DNA of 64,000 nt from Streptomonospora nanhaiensis (GTDB lineage Bacteria; Actinomycetota; Actinomycetes; Streptosporangiales; Streptosporangiaceae): NCBI RefSeq assembly GCF_026642255.1, contig NZ_CP113264.1, forward strand, positions 1,612,001 to 1,676,000, read 5' to 3'. Shown piece by piece: positions 7,449 to 17,031 of the stretch (its first letter is position 1; each line of letters starts with the position of its first letter). A model generated the notes under the pieces. The model saw only the letters and a list, made by a program, of their open reading frames with translations, was not told the origin of the DNA and ran no database searches. A program made the translations under genes and the position numbers.

Positions 7449-7914
7449 CCTCACCGTGACCGTCGAGCCCGGTCGCCAGGACATCGTCATCACCCGCACC
7501 TTCGACGCGCCCAGGGACGTGGTGTTCAGGGCCATGACCGAGCCGGAGCACCTGGCCCGGTGGTGGGGGCTGGACGAGACCGACACGGTCGTCGACCGGG
7601 CCGAGGTGCGGCCCGGCGGCACCTGGCGGTTCGTCGAGAAGGCCGCCGACGGCGAGGAGTACGCCTTCCACGGGGTCTTCCACGACGTGGTCGCCCCCGA
7701 GCGCATCGTGCAGACCTTCGAGTTCGAGGGGATGCCGGGCCACGTGGCGATGGACACCCACATGCTGGAGGAGAAGGACGGCCGCACCCTCTACCGGGCG
7801 ATCTCCGTGTTCCAGACGGTCGAGGACCGCGACGGCATGGTCAGCTCCGGCATGGAGGAAGGGCTGGCCCAGTCGCTGGACGCCCTGGAGGGGCTCGCCC
7901 GCGGCCTCGCCTGA
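7441..7914 (+). CDS. SRPBCC (AHSA1/ATPase activator-like) domain protein
   Basis: 157 residues with the AHSA1/START-like pattern: DIVITRTFDAPRDVVFRAMTEPEHLARWWG, VRPGGTWRFVEK, YAFHGVFHDVVAPERIVQTFEFEGMPGHVAMDTHMLEE and a C-terminal helix GMEEGLAQSLDALEGLA. The fold makes a deep hydrophobic pocket; ligand unknown. The ArsR-SRPBCC coupled pair is very common in actinomycetes, and the regulator presumably controls this gene. Confidence 0.88.
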   Translation: MSDLTVTVEPGRQDIVITRTFDAPRDVVFRAMTEPEHLARWWGLDETDTVVDRAEVRPGGTWRFVEKAADGEEYAFHGVFHDVVAPERIVQTFEFEGMPGHVAMDTHMLEEKDGRTLYRAISVFQTVEDRDGMVSSGMEEGLAQSLDALEGLARGLA

Positions 7915-7927
7915 CGCCCGCCGGGCC

Positions 7928-7959
7928 GATCGGCCGGGCCCCGGAGGGCCCGGCCGATC
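7928..7959 (+). terminator. Terminator of the arsR-SRPBCC operon
   Basis: Perfect 14-bp stem (7928-7941 with 7946-7959), 4-base loop, 13 bases after the stop codon. Confidence 0.7.
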
Positions 7960-8010
7960 CCGCCTGTGGACGGAGCCCGCCCTGTCCCCACGGGCCGGTA
8001 CTGTCGATCC

Positions 8011-10119
8011 GTGGCAGATCTTCCCGACGTTCCGACCCTGCTCGACGCCGCCGTCACCGCTCTCGGCGGCAGCCGCCGCGAGGGCCAGACGGCCATGGCC
8101 GACGCCGTGGCCGCGGCGGTCGACGAACGCGAGCACCTGGTGGTCCAGGCCGGTACCGGCACCGGCAAGTCCCTGGCGTACCTGGTACCCGCGGTCAGAC
8201 ACGCGATGGACCGGAAGAACACCGTGGTGGTCTCCACCGCCACCATCGCCCTCCAGAACCAGCTCATCGACCGGGACCTGCCGCGCCTGGCCGGGGCGCT
8301 GTCCTCGCTGCTGCCGCGCGAGCCCACGTTCGCCGTGCTGAAGGGCCGCCGCAACTACCTGTGCCGCAACCGGCTCCAGACCGCGGACGAGGACGCGGAG
8401 GACGCCGAGCTGTTCGACCCCCGGCAGCTCTCCTCCCTCGGCCGCCAGGTGGCCCGCCTGCACGAGTGGGCGGAGGAGACCGTCACCGGCGACCGCGACG
8501 AGCTCGTCCCCGGCGTCAGCGACCTCGCCTGGCGGCAGGTGTCCGTGGGCGCCAACGAGTGCATGGGGGCCCGCATCTGCCCCTTCGGACAGGAGTGCTT
8601 CGCGGAGTTCGCACGCGAGGCCACCCAGGGAGTGGACGTGGTGGTCACCAACCACGCGATGCTCTCCATCGACATGGCGCAGGGCCGGCACATCCTGCCC
8701 GAGCACGACACGATCATGATCGACGAGGCGCACGAGCTCGTGGACCGGGCGACCTCCGTGTCCACCGGCAGCCTGAGCGAGCGCGTCGTCAACACCGCGG
8801 CCAAGCGCGCCGCCCGCCTGGTCGAGCCCGGGATCAGCGAGCGCCTCACGGAGTGCGCCGACGGGCTCGCCCTGATGTTCACCGAGTCGCCCGACGGCCG
8901 CCTGGACCACATCGACGACGCCCTGGCCAACGCGGTCGCGGCCACCCGCGACGCCGCCTCCGCCTGCGTCACGGCCATCGGCCCCTCGCCCGGCGAGCTC
9001 GACCCCGACGGCGCCAGCGACCGCCGCCTGGCCCTGGCCGCTCTCGAAGAGGTGCGCGAGACCGCCGTGCGCGTGCTGGAGTCCTACGAACCCGCCCTGC
9101 GCGACCGCACCGAGGTCGTGTGGCTCACCAGGGCCCCGGGCCGCCAGCCCGCCCTCAACGTCGCCCCGCTCGCCGTCGGCGGGCTGCTGCGGGAGAAGCT
9201 CTTCGGGGACCGCACCGTCGTGCTGACCTCGGCCACCCTCACCCTCGGCGGTTCCTTCACCTCCCTGGCCAACCAGTGGGGCCTGGGCCGCGAGGTCACC
9301 CGGGAGGCCGCGGAACGGGCCGCCGCGGGCGCCCCCGGGACGACGCGGGCGCAGACCGGGGACGGGGACACTCCGGCCGCCGGCCCGGACGAGGACGACG
9401 ACGGCCCCCACCGCGCGGCGGGGGAGCCCCGCTGGCGCGCGCTGGACGTCGGGTCGCCCTTCGAGCACGCCCGCAGCGGCATCCTGTACGTGGCCACCCA
9501 CCTGCCGCCGCCCGGGCGCGACGGGCTCGCGCCCTCCTACCTCGACGAGATCGCCGAGCTCATCGAGGCCGCCGACGGCCGGGCCCTGGGCCTCTTCTCC
9601 TCCATGAGGGCCGCCCAGCAGGCCTGCGACGAGCTCCGGGACCGGCTCGACCAGCCGATCCTGTGCCAGGGCGAGGACTCCACCGGCCAGCTGGTCCGGC
9701 GGTTCGCCGAGGACGAGAGGTCCTGCCTGTTCGGCACCCTGTCGCTGTGGCAGGGCGTGGACGTGCCGGGCCCCTCCCTGTCGCTGGTGATCGTGGACCG
9801 CATCCCGTTCCCCCGTCCGGACGACCCCCTCGCCTCCGCCCGTCAGCGGGCCGTGGCCGCGCACGGCGGCAACGGGTTCCTGTCGGTGGCGGCCACCCAC
9901 GCCGCGCTGCTGCTCGCCCAGGGCACCGGCCGGCTGCTGCGCTCCACCGACGACCGCGGGGTCATCGCGGTCCTGGACCCGCGCCTGGCCACCGCCCGCT
10001 ACGGCGGCTTCCTGCGCGCCTCGCTGCCGCCCTACTGGGGCACCACGGACGCCGAGGTGGCCCGGTCGGCGCTGCGCCGGCTGTCCCGGCGGGCGGCACC
10101 CGAGCCGGCCGCGGGCTGA
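8011..10119 (+). CDS. DinG/XPD-like ATP-dependent DNA helicase
   Basis: 702 residues. Superfamily 2 iron-sulfur helicase: Walker A AGTGTGKS (47-54), VVVSTATIALQNQL, four cysteines in the usual Fe-S positions (YLCRNR near 117; ECMGARICPFGQECF near 183-196), DEAH box MIDEAHEL (near 239) and motif VI QGTGRLLRSTDDRG. It should unwind DNA with 5'-3' polarity in repair or stress; that is family knowledge. An acidic, low-complexity insert (about 445-475, GDGDTPAAGPDEDDD) interrupts the second helicase domain. GTG 8011 is chosen because TACTGT ends 6 bases earlier with no ribosome site, fitting a leaderless start; GTG 7966 is the alternative. Confidence 0.9.
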   Translation: MADLPDVPTLLDAAVTALGGSRREGQTAMADAVAAAVDEREHLVVQAGTGTGKSLAYLVPAVRHAMDRKNTVVVSTATIALQNQLIDRDLPRLAGALSSLLPREPTFAVLKGRRNYLCRNRLQTADEDAEDAELFDPRQLSSLGRQVARLHEWAEETVTGDRDELVPGVSDLAWRQVSVGANECMGARICPFGQECFAEFAREATQGVDVVVTNHAMLSIDMAQGRHILPEHDTIMIDEAHELVDRATSVSTGSLSERVVNTAAKRAARLVEPGISERLTECADGLALMFTESPDGRLDHIDDALANAVAATRDAASACVTAIGPSPGELDPDGASDRRLALAALEEVRETAVRVLESYEPALRDRTEVVWLTRAPGRQPALNVAPLAVGGLLREKLFGDRTVVLTSATLTLGGSFTSLANQWGLGREVTREAAERAAAGAPGTTRAQTGDGDTPAAGPDEDDDGPHRAAGEPRWRALDVGSPFEHARSGILYVATHLPPPGRDGLAPSYLDEIAELIEAADGRALGLFSSMRAAQQACDELRDRLDQPILCQGEDSTGQLVRRFAEDERSCLFGTLSLWQGVDVPGPSLSLVIVDRIPFPRPDDPLASARQRAVAAHGGNGFLSVAATHAALLLAQGTGRLLRSTDDRGVIAVLDPRLATARYGGFLRASLPPYWGTTDAEVARSALRRLSRRAAPEPAAG

Positions 10120-10152
10120 GGGCCGCCGACCGTGCCCGCCCCGGGACGCGCG

Positions 10153-10185
10153 GCGGCCGGGCGCCCGTCACGGGCGCCCGGCCGC
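10153..10185. terminator. Bidirectional hairpin between convergent genes
   Basis: 16-bp perfect stem around a single unpaired base (10169) between the DinG-like gene and the minus-strand gene ending at 10239. Confidence 0.7.
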
Positions 10186-10238
10186 AGGCCGTGGGCGGTG
10201 CCGGGGGCGTTCGCGCTCCGGCGGTGGGACCGGACCGG

Positions 10239-10766
10239 TCAGCCCCGGGTGCGGTAGCCGAAGAGGCGGACCGCGTACGCGGGGGACTCGTCGTCCTCGG
10301 ACTCCTGGATGAACCAGCGGTCGTCGTGCTCGCCGACCAGGAGCTCGTTCCACATCATGTCGATGAGCTTCAGGCGTGACACCACGGACGACTCGGGGTC
10401 CAGGACGATGGAGTAGGCGTGGTCGGTCAGCCGCTGGGTGACCATGCCGACCGACTGGCCGTCCCAGATGGCGGGGACGGGGGCGTGGCCGACCTCGATC
10501 CCGCACAGCCGCAGCTGCTCCATCTCCTCGTCGAGGGCCTCCGCCGCGAGGGCGCCGTCCAGCCTGAGGGCGTCCTCCAGCTCGTCGCGGTCCTCGTCGG
10601 TGCGCAGATAGGCGTGGTAGGTGCGGTAGCCGCAGGTGCGGCACTTGCGCCAGACGACGCAGCGGGCCAGTCCGTAGGCCGACTGGGCCTCGCCCACACT
10701 CTGGTAGTCGCTCACCTCGCGAATCATGCCGCATTCGCAACACAGGGCCGTGAGATCCTGCTTCAT
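10239..10766 (-). CDS. Conserved protein with zinc-ribbon-like N-terminus, function unknown
   Basis: 175 residues. Two cysteine pairs, CCECG (9-13) and CRTCG (42-46), separated by about 30 residues, look like a zinc ribbon. The rest is an acidic alpha/beta domain (GIEVGHAPVPAIWDGQSVGMVTQRLTDHAYSIVLDPESSV) ending WFIQESEDDESPAYAVRLFGYR. I do not recognise a named function. Start ATG 10766 follows a GGAGGGGGGA ribosome site. Same direction as the next upstream gene at 10941, 174 bp away. Confidence 0.75.
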   Translation of the reverse strand: MKQDLTALCCECGMIREVSDYQSVGEAQSAYGLARCVVWRKCRTCGYRTYHAYLRTDEDRDELEDALRLDGALAAEALDEEMEQLRLCGIEVGHAPVPAIWDGQSVGMVTQRLTDHAYSIVLDPESSVVSRLKLIDMMWNELLVGEHDDRWFIQESEDDESPAYAVRLFGYRTRG

Positions 10767-10940
10767 CAGAGTCCCCCCTCCCAGGCGAGTATGCGACGAA
10801 CGGAGCCCGTTAGGGAACCCGTTCGGAGAGGAAGTCGCGGCAAGGCCTCGTCATCAATGCCCAAAATGACCGGGTAGAGGGTTTCGGACACGTCCTCCCC
10901 GAAGCGTCGGTGTGGCAAGTCCTCCTCCGCCGGGTCGGCG

Positions 10941-11288
10941 CTACTCGTCCATCGACAGGCCGCGCTTGTTGCGCGCGCTCCAGTCGCGCATGCGCTGGGG
11001 GTAACCGACGATCTGCACGTCGTAGGCGGGGGCGGCCAGGTCACGGGCGACCTTGCGGATCACCTCGGGGGAACCGCAGCGGCGCCGGATCCACTCGCCG
11101 TCGGTGGCCACGGCGACGGCCGTGGTCCGGGTGGCGAACGTTTCGGGCTCGACGAAGAACTCCACGCCCACCCTGCTCTTCGAGAACTCGATCAGCGCCT
11201 TGATGTCCGAATCCTCGGAGGCCCGGTCGAAACGGGCCTTGCCCTTGCGGTTGGCCTTGCGGAGTCCGAAGCGGTCTCGCCATCCCAT
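10941..11288 (-). CDS. Conserved actinobacterial protein, function unknown
   Basis: 115 residues, basic N-terminus (MGWRDRFGLRKANRKGKARF), then an alpha/beta core: GVEFFVEPETFATRTTAVAVATDGEWIRRRCGSPEVIRKVARDLAAPAYDVQIVGYPQRMRDWSARNKRG. The VGYPQRMRD tail is a strong conserved signature in actinomycete homologues that I recall, sometimes loosely called oxidoreductase; no cofactor motif supports that. It probably shares a direction of transcription with the zinc-ribbon gene. Confidence 0.75.
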   Translation of the reverse strand: MGWRDRFGLRKANRKGKARFDRASEDSDIKALIEFSKSRVGVEFFVEPETFATRTTAVAVATDGEWIRRRCGSPEVIRKVARDLAAPAYDVQIVGYPQRMRDWSARNKRGLSMDE

Positions 11289-11508
11289 CGGCGCTCTGTC
11301 CCCTCAGGTACTGCTGCGGGTGGTGTGCGGAGCGGGGGTCCGTGTCCGGATCCCCCGGGGCCGCGGTGCCCCAGAGTCTATCCCGCCCAAACCACACGGA
11401 TCGGGCGTGCAGGCCCCGCCCGGCACCGGTCTCACGCGTTTCCCGGACAGCCCTGTCACCGCGCTGCTACGTTCTGTTGTCACGCGGCACCATCAGGGGG
11501 AGAAGAGC

Positions 11509-13053
11509 ATGCCGATGTGGACGTGGGCAGGGGAGACCTCCCGCCGGCTCAGGGCGGCGGGGCAGGACGAGCTGGCGGACGGGGTCACGGCGCTGCCCGT
11601 GCTCTGCGAGGCGGGGGACGCGGTACGGGTGGAGGCCGTGGCCAGGTCGGCGATGCGCACCGCGCGCCGGCTGGTCGCCGAGGCGGGGAGCGCGCAGGCC
11701 GCGGTGCCGGGGGTCTTCGGGCCGCCGACGCTGTTCTTCCTCGCGCACTGGCCCCTGGCCGTGCGGGTCGGGGTGCTCGCCGAGGGCAGGCGCGCCCTGG
11801 CCCAGGTGACGGCGGCCGCCGCCGACGAGCCGGCGCCGCACGAGCACGGCCCGCTGCCGGTGTCCCTCCAGGAGACGCTCGTGCGCTGCCACGCGAACGT
11901 GGACGCCAGGGGGACCACCGACCTGCGCCGCGATCTGCTGTCCACCCGCAGCCTGGCCGGCTGGGAGCGCACCCCGGCCTGGCCCGCCCTCACCCTGGCC
12001 CGTGTCAACCTGCTGATCGACGAGGACCTGGCCGACCGGGCGGAGACGGAGCTGCGGCGCTACGAGCACACCGCCACCGGACCGGCGGTGCTCGGCGCCG
12101 ACGGCGTCTTCACCCTCGTGCGCGCGCTGCGCCACCAGGACAAGCACACGCAGGCCCTGGAGGTCCTCGACCGGATGGAGGCGGAGCTCGCCCTCGACGA
12201 GGCGAACCCGCGCCGCGACGCCCTGCGCCGCCGCATCCGCTTCGAGCGGGCGCGGCTCCTCTCCTGGCTCACCAGGCTCGGCCAGTGCGCGCCCCGCGAG
12301 GCCATCGCCCCGCTCCCGACGGTCGAGGAGGCGGAGGCCCACCCGGGTCTGCGGCCCGCCTGGGTGGAGGCCGTCGAGAACCTCGTCTGCCAGGGCGCCG
12401 TCCGCAACGACTGGCGGCTCGGGGTCCGTGTGACCACCTGGTCCCGCTACTTCGAGAGGGTCGGGGCGCCCCGCCGCGGCGCGGAGCTGGCCCTGGCCGC
12501 CGCCCGCCTGGCCGCCGGCCGCGGGGCCCGCTGGGTGGCGACCTGCTCCGCCCAGCGCGCGGAGAGGCTGATCGGGGAGCTGGGCCGCACCGACGAGATC
12601 CTGGGGGACCTGGTCGAGGCCCGCGCGATGATCGGCGGGATCCCCCCGATCGCCCCGGCGGCGCCCGCCGAGCGGATCCTGGCGTTCCTCCGCGCACAGC
12701 CCGCCGAGCAGGTCGATCCCGAGTTCCAGGCCGAGCAGGTCAACGCGGCCCTGGAGAGGATCCCCCACGACACGCCGCTCCTCAGCGCGCTCGGCCAGGT
12801 CGGGCGCACCCTCATGCTGTCGGACGCCGCCACCGAGCCGCAGTGGAGGCACGTGCGCGAACAGCCCGGTGACCAGCGGGCGGCGCTGTCCCTCCTGGAG
12901 ACGCTGCTCCACGACAACGACACCGCCGGCGTGCGCGACCTGGTGCGCACCCTCGCCGCCGGCGCCCTCAACGGCGGTCCCGACGCGGAGGCCGGGTTCG
13001 GTCCGGGCGCGGAGCCCCCGGTCCTGGCCACCGCTCCGGGGGCGGCCTTCTAG
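11509..13053 (+). CDS. Alpha-helical (TPR-like) protein, function unknown
   Basis: 514 residues, strongly helical, rich in Ala/Arg/Leu with repeated helix pairs (for example PAWPALTLARVNLLIDEDLADRAETELRRYEH and FTLVRALRHQDKHTQALEVLDRMEAELALDEANPRRDALRRRIRFERARL) that resemble tetratricopeptide solenoids. No signal peptide or membrane segment. Start ATG 11509 has a clear AGGGGGAGAAG ribosome site. Single gene, convergent with glutamate racemase. I do not recognise a family; a protein-binding scaffold is the most that can be inferred. Confidence 0.75.
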   Translation: MPMWTWAGETSRRLRAAGQDELADGVTALPVLCEAGDAVRVEAVARSAMRTARRLVAEAGSAQAAVPGVFGPPTLFFLAHWPLAVRVGVLAEGRRALAQVTAAAADEPAPHEHGPLPVSLQETLVRCHANVDARGTTDLRRDLLSTRSLAGWERTPAWPALTLARVNLLIDEDLADRAETELRRYEHTATGPAVLGADGVFTLVRALRHQDKHTQALEVLDRMEAELALDEANPRRDALRRRIRFERARLLSWLTRLGQCAPREAIAPLPTVEEAEAHPGLRPAWVEAVENLVCQGAVRNDWRLGVRVTTWSRYFERVGAPRRGAELALAAARLAAGRGARWVATCSAQRAERLIGELGRTDEILGDLVEARAMIGGIPPIAPAAPAERILAFLRAQPAEQVDPEFQAEQVNAALERIPHDTPLLSALGQVGRTLMLSDAATEPQWRHVREQPGDQRAALSLLETLLHDNDTAGVRDLVRTLAAGALNGGPDAEAGFGPGAEPPVLATAPGAAF

Positions 13054-13097
13054 GCGCTGCCGGGAACGGCCCCCGGCCGGTGACCCCGGCGCGGAGG

Positions 13098-13931
13098 TCA
13101 GGCGGGCGCCGACCGGCCCGCGACCCCGGCCGCGGCGGGCTGGGCCCCGGCGATCGCGCGCCCGGCCGGGTAGGCGAGGGCGGCGGAGGGCAGCCGGGCG
13201 GGTCGTCCGCTGGCCAGTACCCGCACCAGGCCGGCACGGTTGCGACCGCCGTCCGCGAGGGCGGGCCGGGCCGCCGCGTCGGCGACGCGCCGCAGTGTCT
13301 GCGCGGCCACCGCCCCGGCGGCGGTGAAGAGCTCGGCCCGGCCGCCCAGCGCGGCGGAGATCCGTTCGCCCACGAGGTCGTAGTGGGTGCAGCCCAGCAC
13401 GACGCCGCGCACGTCCCCCGGTGTGAGGTCGGCGGCGTGGGCGACGGCGTCGTCGATGAGCCGGGGATCCGCGGACTCCACGGCCTCGGCGAGCCCGACG
13501 CAGGCGACCGGCGTCACGTCCACGCCGCCCGCGAAGGTCTCGATCAGCCGGCGCTGGTAGGCGCTGCGCGTGGTCGCCACGGTGGACCAGACGGCGATGG
13601 GCCCTCCGGCCGCGGCGGCGGGTTTGATCGCGGGGACCGTCCCGACCACCGGCACGTCCGGCTCGAACTCGGCGCGGAGCTCGGCGAGGCCGTGGACCGA
13701 GGCCGTGTTGCACGGTACGACCACCGCGTCCAGCCCCCGGCCGCCCGCGGCGCCCGACGCCGCGCGGGCCCCGGCCAGCGCGCGGGCGATCACCTCGTCC
13801 GGCGTCCGCCGCCCCCAGGGCATGTGGTCCGGATCCATGGCCAGGAACAGGTCGGCGTCCGGCCTGGCGGCGTGCAGCGCCGCCGCGGTCGAGAGCATGC
13901 CGATGCCGGAGTCTACGAGAGCGATACGCAC
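13098..13931 (-). CDS. murI: Glutamate racemase
   Basis: 277 residues. Asp/Glu racemase fold with both catalytic cysteines: VVVPCNTASVHGL and VVLGCTHYDLV, plus the N-terminal IALVDSGIGMLSTAAAL (usual D-S-G-x-G motif). Converts L-Glu to D-Glu for peptidoglycan in the cytoplasm. The start is GTG 13931, with TAGGAT ending 8 bases before it and no ribosome site, so a leaderless transcript is likely. Divergent from the lipid-modification operon. Confidence 0.85.
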   Translation of the reverse strand: MRIALVDSGIGMLSTAAALHAARPDADLFLAMDPDHMPWGRRTPDEVIARALAGARAASGAAGGRGLDAVVVPCNTASVHGLAELRAEFEPDVPVVGTVPAIKPAAAAGGPIAVWSTVATTRSAYQRRLIETFAGGVDVTPVACVGLAEAVESADPRLIDDAVAHAADLTPGDVRGVVLGCTHYDLVGERISAALGGRAELFTAAGAVAAQTLRRVADAAARPALADGGRNRAGLVRVLASGRPARLPSAALAYPAGRAIAGAQPAAAGVAGRSAPA

Positions 13932-14091
13932 GAACCCAGATCCTACGTCGTGCCCGCCTCCGGCCGCCCACACCGGTTCGGTGACCCCGGTGAACACGTG
14001 ACCCGGGCAACACCCCAGGTAGACGGACTTCTGGGAAGACACGGCACAAATGGGGTGGCACAAGACCGTTACCGGTAGGTAGAACTGAGGA

Positions 14092-14132
14092 GATCGGCCC
14101 ATCCCAGCCGCTCCCGGCGGCCAGGGCCGATC
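14092..14132 (+). promoter_or_regulatory. Inverted repeat upstream of the branched-lipid operon
   Basis: gatcggccc (14092-14100) and gggccgatc (14124-14132) could fold in the leader of the reductase gene, 43 bases before its start. Could be a leader hairpin or a binding site. Confidence 0.3.
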
Positions 14133-14174
14133 CGACCCACACTGTGCGTCGCCGACACCGGAACGGGAACTGGG

Positions 14175-15626
14175 ATGACTCCTCAACAGCAGGGAACGGG
14201 CAGCGGCACCGCGGCCGGACGGCGGACGGGGTTCGCCGAGCACATAGCGGCGGTCCAGCGGGTCCGCCGCGACTACCGGGCACTTCCGCAGGACGCGCCG
14301 GTCCGGCTGGCCAAACCCACCTCCAACCTGTTCCGTTTCCGGGAGCCCTCCTCCGGCCCCGCCCTGGACGTCTCCGGCTTCACCGGCGTCATCGCCATCG
14401 ACCCGGTCGAGCGCCTCGCCGACGTCGGCGGCATGACCACCTACGAGGACCTCGTCGCGGCGACCCTCCCGCACGGGCTGATGCCGACCGTCGTCCCCCA
14501 GCTGCGCACCATCACCCTGGGGGGCGCCGTCACCGGCATGGGGATCGAGTCCTCCTCCTTCCGCAACGGCCTCCCGCACGAGGGCGTCCAGGAGATGGAG
14601 ATCCTCACCGCCACGGGCGACGTCGTCACCGCCACCCGGGACAACGAGCACAGCGACCTCTTCCACGGCTTCCCCAACTCCTACGGCACACTCGGCTACA
14701 GCCTGCGCCTGCGCATCGAGCTCGAACCCGCGTCCCCCTACGTGCACCTGCGCCACCTGCGCTTCCACGGAGCCGCCGAGGCCATGGACGCGCTCGCCCG
14801 GATCTGCGAGGACCTCGAGCACGAGGGGCAGCCGGTCGACTTCGTGGACGGGGTGGCCTTCGGGCCCGGTGAGCTGTACCTCACCCTGGCCCGGTTCACC
14901 GACCAGGCGCCCTGGACCAGCGACTACACCGGGAACGACATCTACTACCGGTCCATCCGGCGCCACGCGGGCCGCGGCCCGGGCGACTACCTCACCCTCC
15001 ACGACTACCTGTGGCGCTGGGACACCGACTGGTTCTGGTGCTCGCGCGCCTTCGGCGCCCAGCACCCGCTCGTGCGCCCCCTGTGGCCGCGCTCCCTGAA
15101 GCGCTCCGACGTGTACCGCAGGCTGGTCGCCTGGGACCGGCGGACCGACTTCTTCCGCCTCCTCACCCACTACCGGGGCAAGCGCCCCCAGGAACCCCTG
15201 ATCCAGGACGTCGAGGTCGGCGTCGAGAGGGGGGCCGAGTTCCTGGACTTCTTCCACTCCGAGATCGGCATGGCCCCGGTCTGGATGTGCCCCCTCCGGC
15301 TCCGCGAGCCCCGGCGGCCCGAGCTGGGGGAGGGCGAGCACATCTGGCCGCTCTACCCCCTGGAGGACGGCCGCCTCTACGTGAACTTCGGTTTCTGGGG
15401 GCTCGTCGACATGAAACCGAACCAGCGCCGCGCCCACCACAACCGGCTCGTCGAGGAGCGTGTCGCCGACCTGGGCGGACACAAGTCCCTGTACTCGGAC
15501 TCCTTCTACGGCGAGGACGAGTTCTGGCGGCTCTACAACGGTCCCGCGTACTCCGCGCTCAAGGAGGCGTACGACCCCGGGGGGCGGCTGCTGGACCTGT
15601 ACGCCAAGTGCGTGCGAAACCGCTGA
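14175..15626 (+). CDS. bfaA: FAD-binding oxidoreductase of 10-methyl fatty acid synthesis (BfaA/TmsA-like)
   Basis: 483 residues. PCMH-type FAD-binding domain near the N-terminus (GFTGVIAIDPVERLADVGGMTTYEDLVAATLPHGLMPTVVPQLRTITLGGAVTGMGIESSS), related to 24-dehydrocholesterol reductase/DIMINUTO proteins. No secretion signal. The gene is followed 60 bp later by a cyclopropane-fatty-acid-synthase-like methyltransferase. In actinomycetes this pair makes 10-methyl branched chains: the methyltransferase forms a 10-methylene lipid and this flavoenzyme reduces it. That assignment rests on gene pairing and family, with lipid chemistry unseen here. Confidence 0.8.
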   Translation: MTPQQQGTGSGTAAGRRTGFAEHIAAVQRVRRDYRALPQDAPVRLAKPTSNLFRFREPSSGPALDVSGFTGVIAIDPVERLADVGGMTTYEDLVAATLPHGLMPTVVPQLRTITLGGAVTGMGIESSSFRNGLPHEGVQEMEILTATGDVVTATRDNEHSDLFHGFPNSYGTLGYSLRLRIELEPASPYVHLRHLRFHGAAEAMDALARICEDLEHEGQPVDFVDGVAFGPGELYLTLARFTDQAPWTSDYTGNDIYYRSIRRHAGRGPGDYLTLHDYLWRWDTDWFWCSRAFGAQHPLVRPLWPRSLKRSDVYRRLVAWDRRTDFFRLLTHYRGKRPQEPLIQDVEVGVERGAEFLDFFHSEIGMAPVWMCPLRLREPRRPELGEGEHIWPLYPLEDGRLYVNFGFWGLVDMKPNQRRAHHNRLVEERVADLGGHKSLYSDSFYGEDEFWRLYNGPAYSALKEAYDPGGRLLDLYAKCVRNR

Positions 15627-15686
15627 CACCACAGGGAGGCGGGCCGTGGGGACGGACCGCCTCCGAGAGAGGTAAGGACAGAGAGC

Positions 15687-16973
15687 ATGCGTCTTGCCGA
15701 GATCTTCGAGCGCGTCGTCGGGCCTGACGCGCCCCTCCGGTTCACCGCCTACGACGGCAGCAGCGCCGGGGACCCGGACAGCGACGTCGCCCTGCACGTG
15801 CGGACACCGGTCGCCGTCAACTACCTGGCCCAGTCCCCGAACGGGCTCGGGCTCACCCGCGCGTACGTCTCCGGCCACCTGGAGCTGGAGGGCGACATGT
15901 ACACCGCCCTCAGACACATGGCGGACTTCGCCTTCGCCGAGGGGATCAACGTGTCCGCCCGCGACCTCGCCGAGATCGTCCGCTCCGTGGGCTGGGTCAA
16001 GTTCGTCAACCGGGTGGCCCCGCCGCCGGAGGAGATGACCCGCGGCCGGCTGGCGACCCGGGGCTGGCGCCACTCCAAGCAGCGGGACGCCGAGGCGATC
16101 CACCACCACTACGACGTCTCCAACGCGTTCTACGAACTGGTGCTGGGCCCGTCCATGACCTACACCTGCGCGGTCTTCGACGACGCCGACGGCGCCCCGG
16201 ACAGGGTGGGCCGGGAGGACGGCGCGCTGGAGAGCGCCCAGTTCCGCAAGTACGCACTGGTCTCGCGCAAGCTCGGCCTGGAGCCGGGTATGCGCCTGCT
16301 CGACGTGGGCTGCGGCTGGGGCGGCATGGTCATGCACGCCGCCCGGGAGCACGGGGTCCGCGCCCTCGGCGTCACCCTGTCCAAGGAGCAGGCCGAGTGG
16401 GCGGGCAAGAAGATCGCCCAGGAGGGGCTGTCGGAGCTCGCCGAGGTCCGGCACATGGACTACCGGGACGTGCCCGACGGCAGCTACGACCGGATCAGCT
16501 CCATCGGCCTGACCGAGCACATCGGCGCCAGGAACCTGGACGCCTACTTCGCCTCGCTGTACGCCAAGCTGGTCCCCGGGGGCCGGCTGCTCAACCACTC
16601 CATCACCCGGCCGCGCAACAACCTCAGGCCGATGGACACCGGCGGCGTCATCAACCGGTACGTGTTCCCCGACGGGGAGCTGGAGGGGGCGGGCCGGATC
16701 CAGACCGCGATGAACGACGCGGGCTTCGAGATCCGCCACCAGGAGAACCTGCGCGAGCACTACGCGCTCACCCTCCGCCACTGGGGCGCCAACCTTGAGC
16801 GCAACTGGGACGAGGCGGTCGCCGAGGTCGGAGAGGGCACGGCCCGGGTCTGGCGGCTCTACATGGCCGGGTCCGTGCTGGGGTTCGAGCGGGACGTGGT
16901 GCAGCTGCACCAGATCCTCGGGGTGAAACTGGACGGCACCGCCGCCCACATGCCCCTGCGCCCGGTGTTCTGA
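15687..16973 (+). CDS. bfaB: SAM-dependent fatty-acyl phospholipid methyltransferase (BfaB/TmsB/UfaA-like, CFA synthase family)
   Basis: 428 residues. The C-terminal two thirds form a class I methyltransferase with SAM loop LLDVGCGWGGMVMHAAREHG (near 206-225), EHIG in SSIGLTEHIG, and HHHYDVSNAFYELVLGPSMTYTCAVF, the CFA-synthase signature. The N-terminal 120 residues resemble the lipid-binding extension of this family (VRTPVAVNYLAQSPNGLGLTRAYVSGHLELEGDMY). Acts on unsaturated acyl chains at the membrane. Downstream of the FAD reductase, so 10-methylation rather than cyclopropanation is the likely outcome. Ribosome site GAGAGAGGTAAGGA. Confidence 0.85.
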   Translation: MRLAEIFERVVGPDAPLRFTAYDGSSAGDPDSDVALHVRTPVAVNYLAQSPNGLGLTRAYVSGHLELEGDMYTALRHMADFAFAEGINVSARDLAEIVRSVGWVKFVNRVAPPPEEMTRGRLATRGWRHSKQRDAEAIHHHYDVSNAFYELVLGPSMTYTCAVFDDADGAPDRVGREDGALESAQFRKYALVSRKLGLEPGMRLLDVGCGWGGMVMHAAREHGVRALGVTLSKEQAEWAGKKIAQEGLSELAEVRHMDYRDVPDGSYDRISSIGLTEHIGARNLDAYFASLYAKLVPGGRLLNHSITRPRNNLRPMDTGGVINRYVFPDGELEGAGRIQTAMNDAGFEIRHQENLREHYALTLRHWGANLERNWDEAVAEVGEGTARVWRLYMAGSVLGFERDVVQLHQILGVKLDGTAAHMPLRPVF

Positions 16974-16975
16974 CG

Positions 16976-17031
16976 CCGGCGGGCCCCGGCGCCCCGAGGC
17001 CCCGGGGGCCCGCGCCGGCGGGGCCCGCCGG
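16976..17031 (+). terminator. Nested hairpin after the methyltransferase gene
   Basis: 11-bp outer stem (16976-16986 with 17021-17031) plus internal GC pairing, 2 bases after the stop. It may partly insulate the third gene. Confidence 0.5.

Noticed and set aside
13098..16949. 1,283-codon minus-strand open frame
   Set aside because: Only the last 277 codons are the racemase; the rest is antisense to the reductase and methyltransferase.
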